Positions 34,904-43,242 of a stretch of 64,000 nt of DNA are shown here, in pieces (position 1 is the stretch's first letter; each line of letters opens with the position of its first letter). The stretch comes from Clostridiales bacterium Firm_10 (lineage in GTDB: Bacteria; Bacillota; Clostridia; Christensenellales; Aristaeellaceae). The stretch spans positions 26,948 to 90,947 of the forward strand of contig LVAP01000012.1 of the NCBI GenBank assembly GCA_001603025.1, read 5' to 3'. The notes under the pieces were generated by a model. The model searched no databases, was not told where the DNA came from, and saw only the letters and a list, made by a program, of their open reading frames with translations. The translations under genes and the position numbers were made by a program.

Positions 34904-36379
34904 TCAATACAGTCCCGCGGCAACGATGGTGAAGAATCTCACCAGGGGTACGGAGCAGATGCCCATCACGACGATGGCGGCAGCGAGCAGAGCGAGCGGC
35001 AGTTTCATGCGCCAGCCCGGGTCGTAGTTCTGATTCGTGAGCGCCGCAGACGAGGCGTTGACGGGCATGAACAGCGCTGTCACCACCACGGTAAACATAT
35101 AGACCGCCGTAAGTATGGCGGAGATGATCAGCGCGCCGATGCCGATGTATGCTTCGGTCTGCCCGGCTGCCGCGGCCGCCGTTGCGAGATTCCATTTGCT
35201 GATGAATCCCATCAGGGGCGGCACGCCGACCAGCGCCATGGAGGCGATGGTGAACACGCCGAAGGTGAACGGCATGATGCGGCCATATCCGCGCAGGTCC
35301 TGAACGTATTCCCGGCCGGTCTGCACCATTACGGCACCTGCGCAGAAGAACAGGGTGATCTTCATGGCGCCGTGAAACAGCATGTGAGTCAGCGCACCAA
35401 CGAGTCCAGACGGCGTCATCAGCGTTGCGCCAAAGACGACATAACTGAGGTTACTCACCGTGGACCAGGCAAGACGCCGTTTGAGATGCTGTTCCTTCAC
35501 GGCCATGGCCGAACCGTAAACCACGGTGAACATCGCCAGAGCCATCACCACAGCCTGGGCCCAGGTGCCGCGCAGGAAGTTCGTTCCGAAACTGTAGTAT
35601 ATGATGCGAATGATGGCGAACGCCCCTGCTTTGACGACCGCGACGGCATGCAAAAGCGCTGTGACGGGCGTGGGTGCGACGGAGACGGCTGGAAGCCAGC
35701 GATGCAGCGGGAATACGGCTGCCTTCGCGCTGAAACCGATGAAAGACATCACGAACACAGCCAGCAGCAGGTCTTTCTTGCCCGCGAAACCGGCCGTGTG
35801 CAGCACACCGCCATAAACGAACGCAGTCGAGGGATTGGTGCCGTACGAGAGCACGAAAATCATGCCGATAAACGCCAGGGCCGCTCCGCTGATGGAATAG
35901 TACAGATACATGCGGCCTGCGCGAATGGAAGCGGTGTCGCGCTTGTGCAGAACCAGCGGCAGTGTAACCAAGGTCAGCAGTTCGTAGAAGGCATACAGGG
36001 TAAACAGGTTGCCGCTCAGCGCAATGCCCGCCGTGACGCCGTAACTCATCAGGTAATAGGCGAAGAACGTGCTCTCGCGCTCTTCATGTTCCATGTATTC
36101 AAAGGCATACAGCGTCGCTAACGGCCACAGCACGGCAATCAGCCCGCCAAATACGCGGGACAGACCATCGACGTGGAAGACGATGGTAAGGTTTTCCGTG
36201 AGACGCTGGGCGTGCAGTATCATGCCTTGGCCATTGAAGACGAGCCAGAGCATCACTGCGGAATTTGCCAGGGTTGCCGCGCCGACGAATGCTGAACGGA
36301 TCGTTCGTTTTTTGAACGGTCCCAGTCCGACGATCAGCCCCGCGGCGAGCGGCAAAAGAACGGGAACTAGCAGTATCAT
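34904..36379 (-). CDS. Antiporter-like proton-conducting subunit 3 (MrpD/NuoN-like)
   Basis: A 491-residue membrane protein with about 14 helices. The key ion-channel residues are kept: Glu in YAFYELLTLVTLPLV and Lys in FSAKAAVFPLHRWLPAVSVA; the loop helix LKRRLAWSTVSNLSYVVFG is also typical. It differs from its two paralogues in the operon in the half-helix region (VSVAPTPVTALLHAVAVV instead of the HPVAPAPASA form). It starts 15 bases after subunit 2. Together with the other subunits it is expected to exchange Na+ or another cation for H+ across the membrane. Confidence 0.92.
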   Translation of the reverse strand: MILLVPVLLPLAAGLIVGLGPFKKRTIRSAFVGAATLANSAVMLWLVFNGQGMILHAQRLTENLTIVFHVDGLSRVFGGLIAVLWPLATLYAFEYMEHEERESTFFAYYLMSYGVTAGIALSGNLFTLYAFYELLTLVTLPLVLHKRDTASIRAGRMYLYYSISGAALAFIGMIFVLSYGTNPSTAFVYGGVLHTAGFAGKKDLLLAVFVMSFIGFSAKAAVFPLHRWLPAVSVAPTPVTALLHAVAVVKAGAFAIIRIIYYSFGTNFLRGTWAQAVVMALAMFTVVYGSAMAVKEQHLKRRLAWSTVSNLSYVVFGATLMTPSGLVGALTHMLFHGAMKITLFFCAGAVMVQTGREYVQDLRGYGRIMPFTFGVFTIASMALVGVPPLMGFISKWNLATAAAAAGQTEAYIGIGALIISAILTAVYMFTVVVTALFMPVNASSAALTNQNYDPGWRMKLPLALLAAAIVVMGICSVPLVRFFTIVAAGLY

Positions 36380-36394
36380 GGCCTTAACCTCTCC

Positions 36395-37870
36395 TTACAC
36401 TGGCATCAGAAGAACGGCGAGGCGGTCCGCAAAGCCTGTCAGCGCACCTGGGAAGACGCCCAGCAGCAGGGCCGCGGCCGCGAGAGTGAGCAGCGGGACG
36501 AGCATGATCCAGGAAGGCTCTTTCTTTTCCAGCGTAGCATAATCGAAGTCGTGTCCGGGGAAGAAACCCTGAATGGTGATGGGCAGCAGGTAGCCGGCCG
36601 TCAAAATCGCGCTGACGAGCAGAACGCAGGGCACCACCCAGCTGAAGGCCGTTTCACCCAACTGCAATGCGCCGCCGGCCAGGAACCACTTGCTGACAAA
36701 GCCGCACGTGGGCGGAATGCCAATCAGGCCGGCGGATACGATGGTAAAGCACCAGATGACCACAGGCATCTGTTTGCCGATGCCTCGCAGCTCGTCGACG
36801 CGCGTTTTCCCGGTCTTGCAGATCACCGCGCCGGCGGACATGAACAGCGTGTTTTTGATGACTGAATGGCTTACGATATGCAGGAGCGCGCCGACAAAGC
36901 CCAGCGGATTGAGCGTTGCCAGGCCGGTCAGCACATATGAAACCTGACTGACCGTCGAATAGGCGAGGCGCTTTTTGAGCAGCGGCTCGCGGTAGGCCAG
37001 CATGGATCCCATGAACACAGTGATGAGGGCAAGTGTCAGCCAGGCAGTCTGGATCCAGGTACCGCGGATGAAATCCGCACCCGCCAGGTAGTAGACAACG
37101 CGGATCACGCCGAGCACGCCTGCCTTGGTAATCACGCCTGACAGCACTGCGCTGGCCGGAGCAGGGGCGACCGGATGCGCCGTGGGCAGCCAGCCATGCA
37201 GCGGGAACATGCCCGCCTTGACGCCAAAGCCCACAATCATGGCAAAAACGCCCCACTGCATGAGTTTTTCATGGCCCGCCATGGATTCGGCAGTCAGGAC
37301 GCCGCCGGGCGTGAAGGCTATGGTGCTGCCATAGCGGAAGAAAAAGAAGATGCCCAGCAGCGCGAGCGAAGCGCCAAACACAGAATACAGCAGATACTTG
37401 ATGCCCGCGGCGATGGCTTCTTTGCTCATTTCATGAAGGACGAGGGGCAACGTCATCAGCGTCATCAGCTCATAGAACATATACATGGTCACGAGGTTGC
37501 CGCTGAAGCTCAGGCCGATGAGCACGCCAAGGGAGATCATGTAGAACAGGTAGAAGCGCCCTTCGTTTTCTTCGTGCTGCATATACTCGAAAGAGTAAAT
37601 GCCCACCAGGGCCCACATGCAGGAAATGAGCAGCGCAAAGAGCTTCGATATGCCATCCACGTGGAAGAAAACCGGCACTTTCTCTGTGATCTGCCACAGC
37701 ACAAACTGTTCGGAACCGGTTGTTATGGCGAGGAACGTCAGCAGTGCATTGAGGATGAGCGCTGTGCCGACGAGCGCGTTTCGCGTTCCGCGCCGTTCGA
37801 TCCTCCAGGCCGCGAAACCGGCCAGTACCGGCAGAATGACGGGGAACAGCAGAATCATATTATGCCACAT
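36395..37870 (-). CDS. Antiporter-like proton-conducting subunit 2 (MrpD/NuoN-like)
   Basis: A 491-residue membrane protein. The start at 37870 (MWHNMILLFPV) has AAGGAG upstream; an internal ATG 12 bases later is less well placed. The conserved Glu is in YMFYELMTLMTLPLV and the Lys in FGVKAGMFPLHGWLPTAHPV. It is the same length as subunit 3 and closely similar to it along the core, suggesting duplication within the operon. It lies 24 bases downstream of subunit 1. Confidence 0.92.
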   Translation of the reverse strand: MWHNMILLFPVILPVLAGFAAWRIERRGTRNALVGTALILNALLTFLAITTGSEQFVLWQITEKVPVFFHVDGISKLFALLISCMWALVGIYSFEYMQHEENEGRFYLFYMISLGVLIGLSFSGNLVTMYMFYELMTLMTLPLVLHEMSKEAIAAGIKYLLYSVFGASLALLGIFFFFRYGSTIAFTPGGVLTAESMAGHEKLMQWGVFAMIVGFGVKAGMFPLHGWLPTAHPVAPAPASAVLSGVITKAGVLGVIRVVYYLAGADFIRGTWIQTAWLTLALITVFMGSMLAYREPLLKKRLAYSTVSQVSYVLTGLATLNPLGFVGALLHIVSHSVIKNTLFMSAGAVICKTGKTRVDELRGIGKQMPVVIWCFTIVSAGLIGIPPTCGFVSKWFLAGGALQLGETAFSWVVPCVLLVSAILTAGYLLPITIQGFFPGHDFDYATLEKKEPSWIMLVPLLTLAAAALLLGVFPGALTGFADRLAVLLMPV

Positions 37871-37894
37871 GGGTAATTTCTCCTTCCTGAGCCA

Positions 37895-39385
37895 TCAGGC
37901 AAACATTCTCAATCCCGCGCGAATCGCTTCGATGATAGGCTGGGAAAACACGCCAAGCGCCAGGTTCGCGGCGACCATGCAGAGCATGGACAGCGCGAAC
38001 ACGGGAGCGGCGCGGTGTTTCGGCGCATCCGCGCTGTCGTTGCGGTAAAGGGTGATGACCGTTTTGAGGAAATAAACGGTGTTCAGCAGGGTGCTGGCGG
38101 CCAGAACCAGCAGCACGATGACTGTGCGTGTCGGATTCAGCATCATGGCAGCCTTAGCAAAGTACACCTTTGATATGAAGCCGCCCAGGAAGGGGATGCC
38201 GACCATTGAAAAGGATCCTACGGTGAAGGCGACGCCGGCAAGCGGATTGCGGAAGCCGCTGCCGCGGAGGTCGCGGAAGTGCTTGCTCTCACCGGATACC
38301 TGAACCAGACCGCTCGTGGAGAGAAACAGCATCGATTTCGCGGCGCCATGGACGAAGATGTGGAACACAGCGGCCACCATGCCGGCTTCGCTGCCCATGC
38401 CGATGCCCATATAAATGTAACCGATCTGTGCGACCGATGAGAACGAAACCATGCGGCGGATGTCCTTCTCCCGGATGGCGCTGAGCGATCCCATGATGGT
38501 GCCCACCAGGCCGAACACAAACAGGACATCGTTGATGCGGATTTGATTGATGACATCCATCCCGATCACGCGGTAAAACAGCTTGATGAGCAGAAAGATG
38601 TAGCCTTTTGACACCAGGCTGGAGAGGGCGGCGGAGGATGTCGGCGTGGAGTAGCCATAAGCGTCCGGCAGCCAGGTGTGGAAAGGAAAGAGCGCGCTCT
38701 TGATGGCGAGCCCCAGACTCATCAGCGCCACGGTGACGGTAAGCACCCGTCCGTAGGCAGCATCCGAGGCGACCTGCGCTACTTTCTCATGGATGTTGCC
38801 CATCAGCAGGTGGCCTGTCAGGTCGTAGAGGAAGCACAAACCCAGCAGGAACAGGCCGCTGCCCATCAGGTTCATGATCATGTATCGCGTGGCGGCCACG
38901 AGCGTGCGGCCCTTCGAGCGCGCGACAATGAGCACGCAGGCGGTGAGCGTCATGATTTCAACAAAGACGTAGGCAGTGAACAGGTCGTTTGTATAAACCT
39001 GAGCCAGCAGCGCCGCCAGCAGCAGCTCAAATGTGATGAAATACAGATTGTGCTTATCCGCGAACACATGCTCGCCGATGCGGTCCAAGCCTCCAAGCAG
39101 CGAGAACAGCATGATCAGCGAGAGCCCCAGTGCCATGACAGCCTCGAGCAGCCCGACGCGAATCTCATTGCCCCAGGGCGCCGGGAAGTGGCCCATCGAG
39201 AAGGTGTAGGATCCGCCGAACGCCGACACGCGCGCAATGAGCAACACACTCATGGCGATGACGGCTGAGATGACCGTCAGGCAGGTTGCCTGAGCAGCGC
39301 GCCGCGACATGATCAAGGTGAAGGACGCGGAGGCGATGCACAGAAGAATGCAGAAGAACGGCAGGTTCTGCCAGAAGAATTCCAA
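37895..39385 (-). CDS. mrpD: Antiporter-like proton-conducting subunit 1 (MrpD-like)
   Basis: A 496-residue membrane protein directly after mrpC: the mrpC stop at 39388-39386 is followed at once by a TTG start, with AGGAGG eight bases upstream. The Glu lies in YVFVEIMTLTACVLI and the Lys in LAIKSALFPFHTWLPDAYGY; the DAYGYSTPTSSAALSS helix and EKDIRRMVSFSSVAQIGYIY are typical of MrpD. Its position right after MrpC is that of MrpD in ordinary Mrp operons, so this is the best candidate for the true mrpD orthologue among the four antiporter subunits. Confidence 0.92.
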   Translation of the reverse strand: MEFFWQNLPFFCILLCIASASFTLIMSRRAAQATCLTVISAVIAMSVLLIARVSAFGGSYTFSMGHFPAPWGNEIRVGLLEAVMALGLSLIMLFSLLGGLDRIGEHVFADKHNLYFITFELLLAALLAQVYTNDLFTAYVFVEIMTLTACVLIVARSKGRTLVAATRYMIMNLMGSGLFLLGLCFLYDLTGHLLMGNIHEKVAQVASDAAYGRVLTVTVALMSLGLAIKSALFPFHTWLPDAYGYSTPTSSAALSSLVSKGYIFLLIKLFYRVIGMDVINQIRINDVLFVFGLVGTIMGSLSAIREKDIRRMVSFSSVAQIGYIYMGIGMGSEAGMVAAVFHIFVHGAAKSMLFLSTSGLVQVSGESKHFRDLRGSGFRNPLAGVAFTVGSFSMVGIPFLGGFISKVYFAKAAMMLNPTRTVIVLLVLAASTLLNTVYFLKTVITLYRNDSADAPKHRAAPVFALSMLCMVAANLALGVFSQPIIEAIRAGLRMFA

Positions 39386-39760
39386 TCAGTACTCCTCCTT
39401 CCGCGAAAGTGCCGTAATTTCGTCGATATCAAGGGTATGATAGCGTCGGTAGAGACGCACCGTGAGCGCCAGCATCAGCGAAGTCACGCTGACGGAAACA
39501 ACGATGCCCGTCAGCACCAAACCGCTGGGGATGGGATTGATGTAGGCTTCGACGCTGGTAACGCCATTGACAACGATAGGGGCCTTGCGCCCCTCTATGT
39601 AGCCCTTGGCAGCCAGGAAGAGATAGATGGCGCTGTCCATCATGTTGAAGCCGATGATCTTCTTGACCATGTTTTTTTGCAGCATCAGCGAAGTGAACCC
39701 AATGCCGAAAAGGATGATTGCCGCTGTTTCATACGGCGTGCCAAGCAGGTTTTCAAGCAT
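39386..39760 (-). CDS. mrpC: Cation antiporter subunit MrpC (MnhC, NuoK-like)
   Basis: A 124-residue membrane protein with three helices, homologous to NuoK of complex I. Features: ILFGIGFTSLMLQKNMVKKI, GFNMMDSAIYLFLAAKGY and the Pro-rich loop INPIPSGLVLTGIVVSVSVT, which is diagnostic of MnhC. A 30-residue loop between helices 2 and 3 (GRKAPIVVNGVTSVEAY) is also usual. It lies four bases from the MnhB-type gene upstream and is contiguous with mrpD. Confidence 0.95.
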   Translation of the reverse strand: MLENLLGTPYETAAIILFGIGFTSLMLQKNMVKKIIGFNMMDSAIYLFLAAKGYIEGRKAPIVVNGVTSVEAYINPIPSGLVLTGIVVSVSVTSLMLALTVRLYRRYHTLDIDEITALSRKEEY

Positions 39761-39763
39761 ATC

Positions 39764-40786
39764 TCAGAAATCTCCTTTCCGAAACAGCACGTAAAAGCTG
39801 TACATTGTCCACGCTACGACCGCGCCGACCGCGATGTTCAGCGGAAGGATCAACTCTGCTGACAGAATGTTCCCGGGCGTACCCAGCGGAATGTGGCTGT
39901 CCAGATGATTGGCGCCCATGAAAAACGAATAGCCTTTGGCAAGCGAATAGAACGCCAGCGCACCGAAGGTGATATATTTGAAAACCTTGAAACCGAACAG
40001 CGGCTGCCGTCCTGCCCTCGTGAGACCGTGCGCATTGACATACAGGATGAGCGCTGCGCCCATGATTGCGCCGCCGGAAAAGCCGCCGCCGGCAGACAGG
40101 TGTCCGTTGAACACCACGTATATGCCGAACAGAAGCAGGCAAGGCACAATGAGACTGGAGACTTTTTGCAGGATGACGTCGTTGTGCGGCTCGTATTTGC
40201 GGTCGTCAGCCTCGGCGTCCAGCTTTTCACGCGTTGGGCGGCCGTCCTTATCGAGGCGGAGTCGCAGGAGCATCATGACGGCGCAGGCCGCCACAAACAG
40301 CACATGACTTTCTCCCAGTGTATCAAAAGCACGGTAATTGAGAATCATACCGCCGACGATGTTGACCGCGCCGGTTTCTTCAATGCCCTTTTCAATGTAG
40401 CGTGCGGCCACCTCGTTGTTGGCCGGATTATCCGACCGCCCGAATTCCGGCAGCATACTCACCGAGGAGAGCAGCACGAAAATGACAGCGAGACAGATAA
40501 CGACGGCTGCCAGACGGTAGGCAAAGGTCATGAGCCTGGCTCCGCGGGTCTTCGACCACAGGTGAAGCCTTTCCTGAATGGCGCGCTCACGTTCGTGGTC
40601 CTGCATTTCTCTTTCTTCCCGGGCCTTTTCTAAAGCGAGTTGTTCGGCTTCAGAATGCTGGCTGGGTTCGGCTTCTTCCTCAAGAGCCCGAATCATGCTG
40701 CGTTCGAGCCCTTTGCTGCCGCTTTTCATCCAGCGCAGGAAACGCGCCCATAAGCTCGTTTCGTAATTATCTCTCAGCTTTGCCAT
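39764..40786 (-). CDS. Fused MbhE-like and MnhB antiporter subunit with N-terminal charged extension
   Basis: A 340-residue protein. Residues 1-80 are hydrophilic and strongly charged, predicted helical (EKAREEREMQDHERERAIQE), and have no counterpart in standard subunits. Residues 85-175 correspond to MbhE, the domain next to the end of MrpA: a membrane helix, then GGMILNYRAFDTLGESHVLF. Residues 205-335 are an MnhB domain (NGHLSAGGGFSGGAIMGAAL). In most Mrp operons MnhB is about 140 residues and the MbhE-like piece is the C-terminus of MrpA. The start at 40786 overlaps the preceding DUF4040 gene by 20 bases, indicating translational coupling. Confidence 0.88.
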   Translation of the reverse strand: MAKLRDNYETSLWARFLRWMKSGSKGLERSMIRALEEEAEPSQHSEAEQLALEKAREEREMQDHERERAIQERLHLWSKTRGARLMTFAYRLAAVVICLAVIFVLLSSVSMLPEFGRSDNPANNEVAARYIEKGIEETGAVNIVGGMILNYRAFDTLGESHVLFVAACAVMMLLRLRLDKDGRPTREKLDAEADDRKYEPHNDVILQKVSSLIVPCLLLFGIYVVFNGHLSAGGGFSGGAIMGAALILYVNAHGLTRAGRQPLFGFKVFKYITFGALAFYSLAKGYSFFMGANHLDSHIPLGTPGNILSAELILPLNIAVGAVVAWTMYSFYVLFRKGDF

Positions 40787-41033
40787 CTTTGCTGTCTCCC
40801 TCGATTGCGTGGATTTTCTTGAGCGTTACGAAGAACAAAAGGCTCGTGACGCCCGCGCCGACGGCTGCCTCCGTGATGGCCAGGTCGGGTGATTCGAGCA
40901 GAATCCAAATCACCGACATGGCCAGACTCTGCGACATGAGGATGATGATGGATGTCAGCAGATTCCGTGTAAGGCAGACGATCAGCGCGCAGATAAGGAT
41001 AAAGGCCAGAAGCATCATGCTCAAAAAGTCCAT
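40767..41033 (-). CDS. DUF4040/MbhD-like antiporter subunit
   Basis: An 88-residue membrane protein with three helices, equivalent to MbhD of membrane-bound hydrogenase and to a C-terminal part of MrpA. Diagnostic features are LTRNLLTSIIILMSQSLAMS and DLAITEAAVGAGVTSLLFF. It starts one base after the mrpG stop, with GGAGGTG upstream, and its 3' end overlaps the MbhE-MnhB gene. Its presence as a separate gene, as in Mbh-type modules, fits the lack of a full-length MrpA. Confidence 0.92.
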   Translation of the reverse strand: MDFLSMMLLAFILICALIVCLTRNLLTSIIILMSQSLAMSVIWILLESPDLAITEAAVGAGVTSLLFFVTLKKIHAIEGDSKDGKAER

Positions 41034-41034
41034 A

Positions 41035-41358
41035 TCAGTGTTTCACCTCCCGGACATGTTCGTTGAGCCTTTCATTGATGTGTACTTCCAGACGGCCGAT
41101 CAGGTGGCTGGAAACCGGGCTGGTAAGCCACAGCATGATAATGGTGAGAAGCAGCTTGAGGGAGAGGAAGGTGAAGCCGCTGAACACAATCAGTCCGCCC
41201 AGTACAAGCAGGATTCCAAGCGTATCACCCATGGCCGCCGCGTGCATTCGGTTAAGCACATAGTTGAAGCGGAATACACCCAGCACGGAAAGCGCCAGCA
41301 CAACGACGCCTGCGGAAATCAGTGAAGCGCCCACAATGAACTGAATCCATGCCATCAT
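41035..41358 (-). CDS. mrpG: Cation antiporter subunit MrpG (MnhG)
   Basis: A 107-residue protein with three membrane helices. The start is ATG at 41358 or the adjacent ATG at 41355; GGAGG lies ten bases upstream and the ATGA overlaps the mrpF stop. MnhG features are GVFRFNYVLNRMHAAAMGDT and LLTIIMLWLTSPVSSHLIGR. It is the third gene of the operon. Confidence 0.94.
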   Translation of the reverse strand: MMAWIQFIVGASLISAGVVVLALSVLGVFRFNYVLNRMHAAAMGDTLGILLVLGGLIVFSGFTFLSLKLLLTIIMLWLTSPVSSHLIGRLEVHINERLNEHVREVKH

Positions 41359-41684
41359 GCTTCGTCGGCCTCCTTTTTCGCGGCCTCCATTTCCCGCAGC
41401 TTTTTTTCTCGGTATGCACCCATGTATACCTTTGTGAGCAGCACAACGGCGAGAAAGCTGACCATGGCGTAAATCAGGCCAATGTCGCTCAGATAGCTTT
41501 CGCCGAGCCGGACAGCCAACACGGCGATGATGGCGATGATGTTCGTGCCGACCATATTGACAGCCACAATGCGATCGGTAACGCTCGGCCCGATGACGCT
41601 CCGGATGAAACACAGCAGCAGAATCACGCCCTGTACGGCGAGCACAATATTGAAAAAGACGTTATACGCGTTATCGGGCGTCAT
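41355..41684 (-). CDS. mrpF: Cation antiporter subunit MrpF (MnhF)
   Basis: A 109-residue protein with three membrane helices. The start at 41684 has GGAGGG upstream and overlaps the mrpE stop by 14 bases. The family motif is GPSVTDRIVAVNMVGTNIIA, with the Asp thought to matter for antiport, then YLSDIGLIYAMVSFLAVV. The C-terminal 20 residues are charged (KKLREMEAAKKEADEA). Confidence 0.94.
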   Translation of the reverse strand: MTPDNAYNVFFNIVLAVQGVILLLCFIRSVIGPSVTDRIVAVNMVGTNIIAIIAVLAVRLGESYLSDIGLIYAMVSFLAVVLLTKVYMGAYREKKLREMEAAKKEADEA

Positions 41685-42150
41685 CGGCGATTCCCTCCAG
41701 TTCGAGCAGTCTCTTCTCAAAATCGCTCGCCTCTACGCCCTGACCAAGCGTGCTGTCCAGCGCGTGAACGCAGAACGAATCATTTTCAAGGCCGCAGGTG
41801 ATTGTGCCGGGTGTAAGCGTGATCGAGTTGGCCAGCGCGACGCGTGCGGCGTCCGTTTTGAGTTTTGTACGGAAGGTGTGCAGTTCAGGCTCCACCTCGA
41901 GGCGGGGTGAGAGGATGAGCCGTATGACCGCGGCATTGCAGCGGAAGATTTCTTTCAGCAGGTTGTAGCCGTAGCGGGCGCCGCCGGCAAGCAGCCTGAG
42001 ACGGGTTTTAGCGGCAGGGTGTTTGGTCTTTCCCAGTATTTTCCATGTAAAAAGCTCGATGACGGCACAAACGATCAGGCCAATGACGGCCACTTCAAGC
42101 GTAATGCGCTCGTTGAATATAAACCAGAGAATCAAATAGACAATCAGCAT
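41671..42150 (-). CDS. mrpE: Cation antiporter subunit MrpE (MnhE)
   Basis: A 159-residue protein, first gene of the operon. The start at 42150 (MLIVYLILWFIFNERI) follows GGAAGGAGG; the frame is open further upstream, across the promoter. Two or three N-terminal membrane helices precede a cytosolic domain with SITLTPGTITCGLENDSFCV, the MnhE signature. It overlaps mrpF. Accessory role: in known Mrp complexes MrpE supports assembly and activity. Confidence 0.94.
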   Translation of the reverse strand: MLIVYLILWFIFNERITLEVAVIGLIVCAVIELFTWKILGKTKHPAAKTRLRLLAGGARYGYNLLKEIFRCNAAVIRLILSPRLEVEPELHTFRTKLKTDAARVALANSITLTPGTITCGLENDSFCVHALDSTLGQGVEASDFEKRLLELEGIADDAR

Positions 42151-42181
42151 ATAAAAAGCCTCCTTCCAAACCCGGATGTCT

Positions 42182-42210
42182 ATTCTACGCTTCTTATTAA
42201 AATATGTCAA
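42182..42210 (-). promoter_or_regulatory. Promoter of the Mrp-type antiporter operon
   Basis: Minus strand TTGACA (42210-42205), 17-base spacer, TAGAAT (42187-42182), 32 bases before the mrpE start. All ten genes follow without an evident internal promoter. Confidence 0.78.
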
Positions 42211-42274
42211 CCTGATTATAGATAAAACAACTGGAAGATTTGCGCCTGCAAAAAGCTGCAAAAACCGGAAAGAA

Positions 42275-42414
42275 TTGTCGGAAAGTGTCGGGGCTTTCAT
42301 ATAATAAATATGGTTGAAACCAAAACATGCTGATTATAAAAGGGGGCCATCGACAGTTGTCAACAATCTCCGCTCCAAATATCGACAAGCAAGATCGCCG
42401 GGAAAGGATATAAT
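42275..42414 (+). promoter_or_regulatory. Candidate Spo0A-controlled spoIIG promoter region
   Basis: TATAAT (42409-42414) is preceded by TCGACA (42382-42387) with a 21-base gap, resembling the spoIIG promoter of Bacillus, whose spacer is 22 bases. The TCGACA element overlaps a 0A-box-like TTGTCGAT on the minus strand (42388-42381). Two further 0A-like sites, TTGTCGGA (42275-42282) and TGTCGGG (42286-42292), lie about 100 bases upstream. Spo0A control is inferred from these matches and the known regulation of spoIIG. Confidence 0.5.
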
Positions 42415-42432
42415 GTGCGGTGTGAGGCGGAG

Positions 42433-43209
42433 GTGAGTGATTCGGTCAGTATAGAGGCGTATTTCGTCGCCAGTTTTGCGATGGAAGCTTTTCTGATGGC
42501 GCTGTCAATAAGCCGGGTTGGACCCGTCAGGCCGGGACGGATCGCCCTCGCTGCGGCATTCGGCGCGGTTGGAAGCCTGGCTGTGAGTGCAGGGTTTCTG
42601 CCGATTCCATGCGCGCCGCCGCTGATGCTGGCAGGGCTGGCTTTCGCGTCGGATAAACGGAGCTTTCCGTCGTTGATGAAGGCGATGGCCTGGTATCTGA
42701 TGATGTCCTGCTCACTTGCAGGCTTTGCACTGTTGGTAAGGGCCCGGCTTGGAATTCGGCTCACACTGCCAGAGCTCGTTGGTGCTGCGGCCTTTGCTTT
42801 TGGCGGGCTGCTTGTCGCTTCACAAGGCGACAGAGGCGACATAATGCCCCAAATGCGCCTTCGTATTGAAACTGACCGTGGTTTCACTCAATTGTCAGCG
42901 CTGGTTGATACGGGCAATCGGCTTTGCGAGCCATTCAGCGGACAGCCGGTGGTGATCGTCAGCCGCAGATGCCTTCGCAGCATCCTGCCGCAAGGTCCAG
43001 GGGAAAACGCAGTGCGGGCAGGTACCCGACTCGTGTTCTATCAGACATTCGGGGGAAGCGGACAGATGCATTGTTTCAAGCCGAAGTCGTTACTTGTCCG
43101 GCGGAAGGGACGTTGGACTGAGGTGCCTGATATTTGGATCGCTGTGTATCCGGGGCGCATACCCGGAGGGCTTGACGCGGTTGCTCCGCCTGCCATCCAG
43201 GGCAGATGA
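42433..43209 (+). CDS. spoIIGA: Sigma-E processing peptidase SpoIIGA
   Basis: A 258-residue membrane-anchored aspartic protease that cleaves pro-sigma-E in the mother cell at the onset of compartmental sporulation. The GTG at 42433 has GAGGCGG upstream; a GTG at 42415 is in frame but overlaps the promoter. The N-terminal half shows five hydrophobic segments (EAYFVASFAMEAFLMALSIS and others). The C-terminal half holds the catalytic loop LVDTGNRLCEPFSGQPVVIV, Asp near residue 159. The protein is somewhat shorter than the 309 residues of B. subtilis. sigE follows 33 bases downstream, the conserved spoIIG order. Confidence 0.92.
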   Translation: MSDSVSIEAYFVASFAMEAFLMALSISRVGPVRPGRIALAAAFGAVGSLAVSAGFLPIPCAPPLMLAGLAFASDKRSFPSLMKAMAWYLMMSCSLAGFALLVRARLGIRLTLPELVGAAAFAFGGLLVASQGDRGDIMPQMRLRIETDRGFTQLSALVDTGNRLCEPFSGQPVVIVSRRCLRSILPQGPGENAVRAGTRLVFYQTFGGSGQMHCFKPKSLLVRRKGRWTEVPDIWIAVYPGRIPGGLDAVAPPAIQGR

Positions 43210-43242
43210 GGCGGCAATAATACAGGGCCGGAGGTGAGGCTG

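Noticed and set aside
34862..36121. Long plus-strand frames opposite the antiporter genes
   Set aside because: Hydrophilic His/Arg/Gln-rich translations opposite hydrophobic membrane proteins are a predictable antisense effect.
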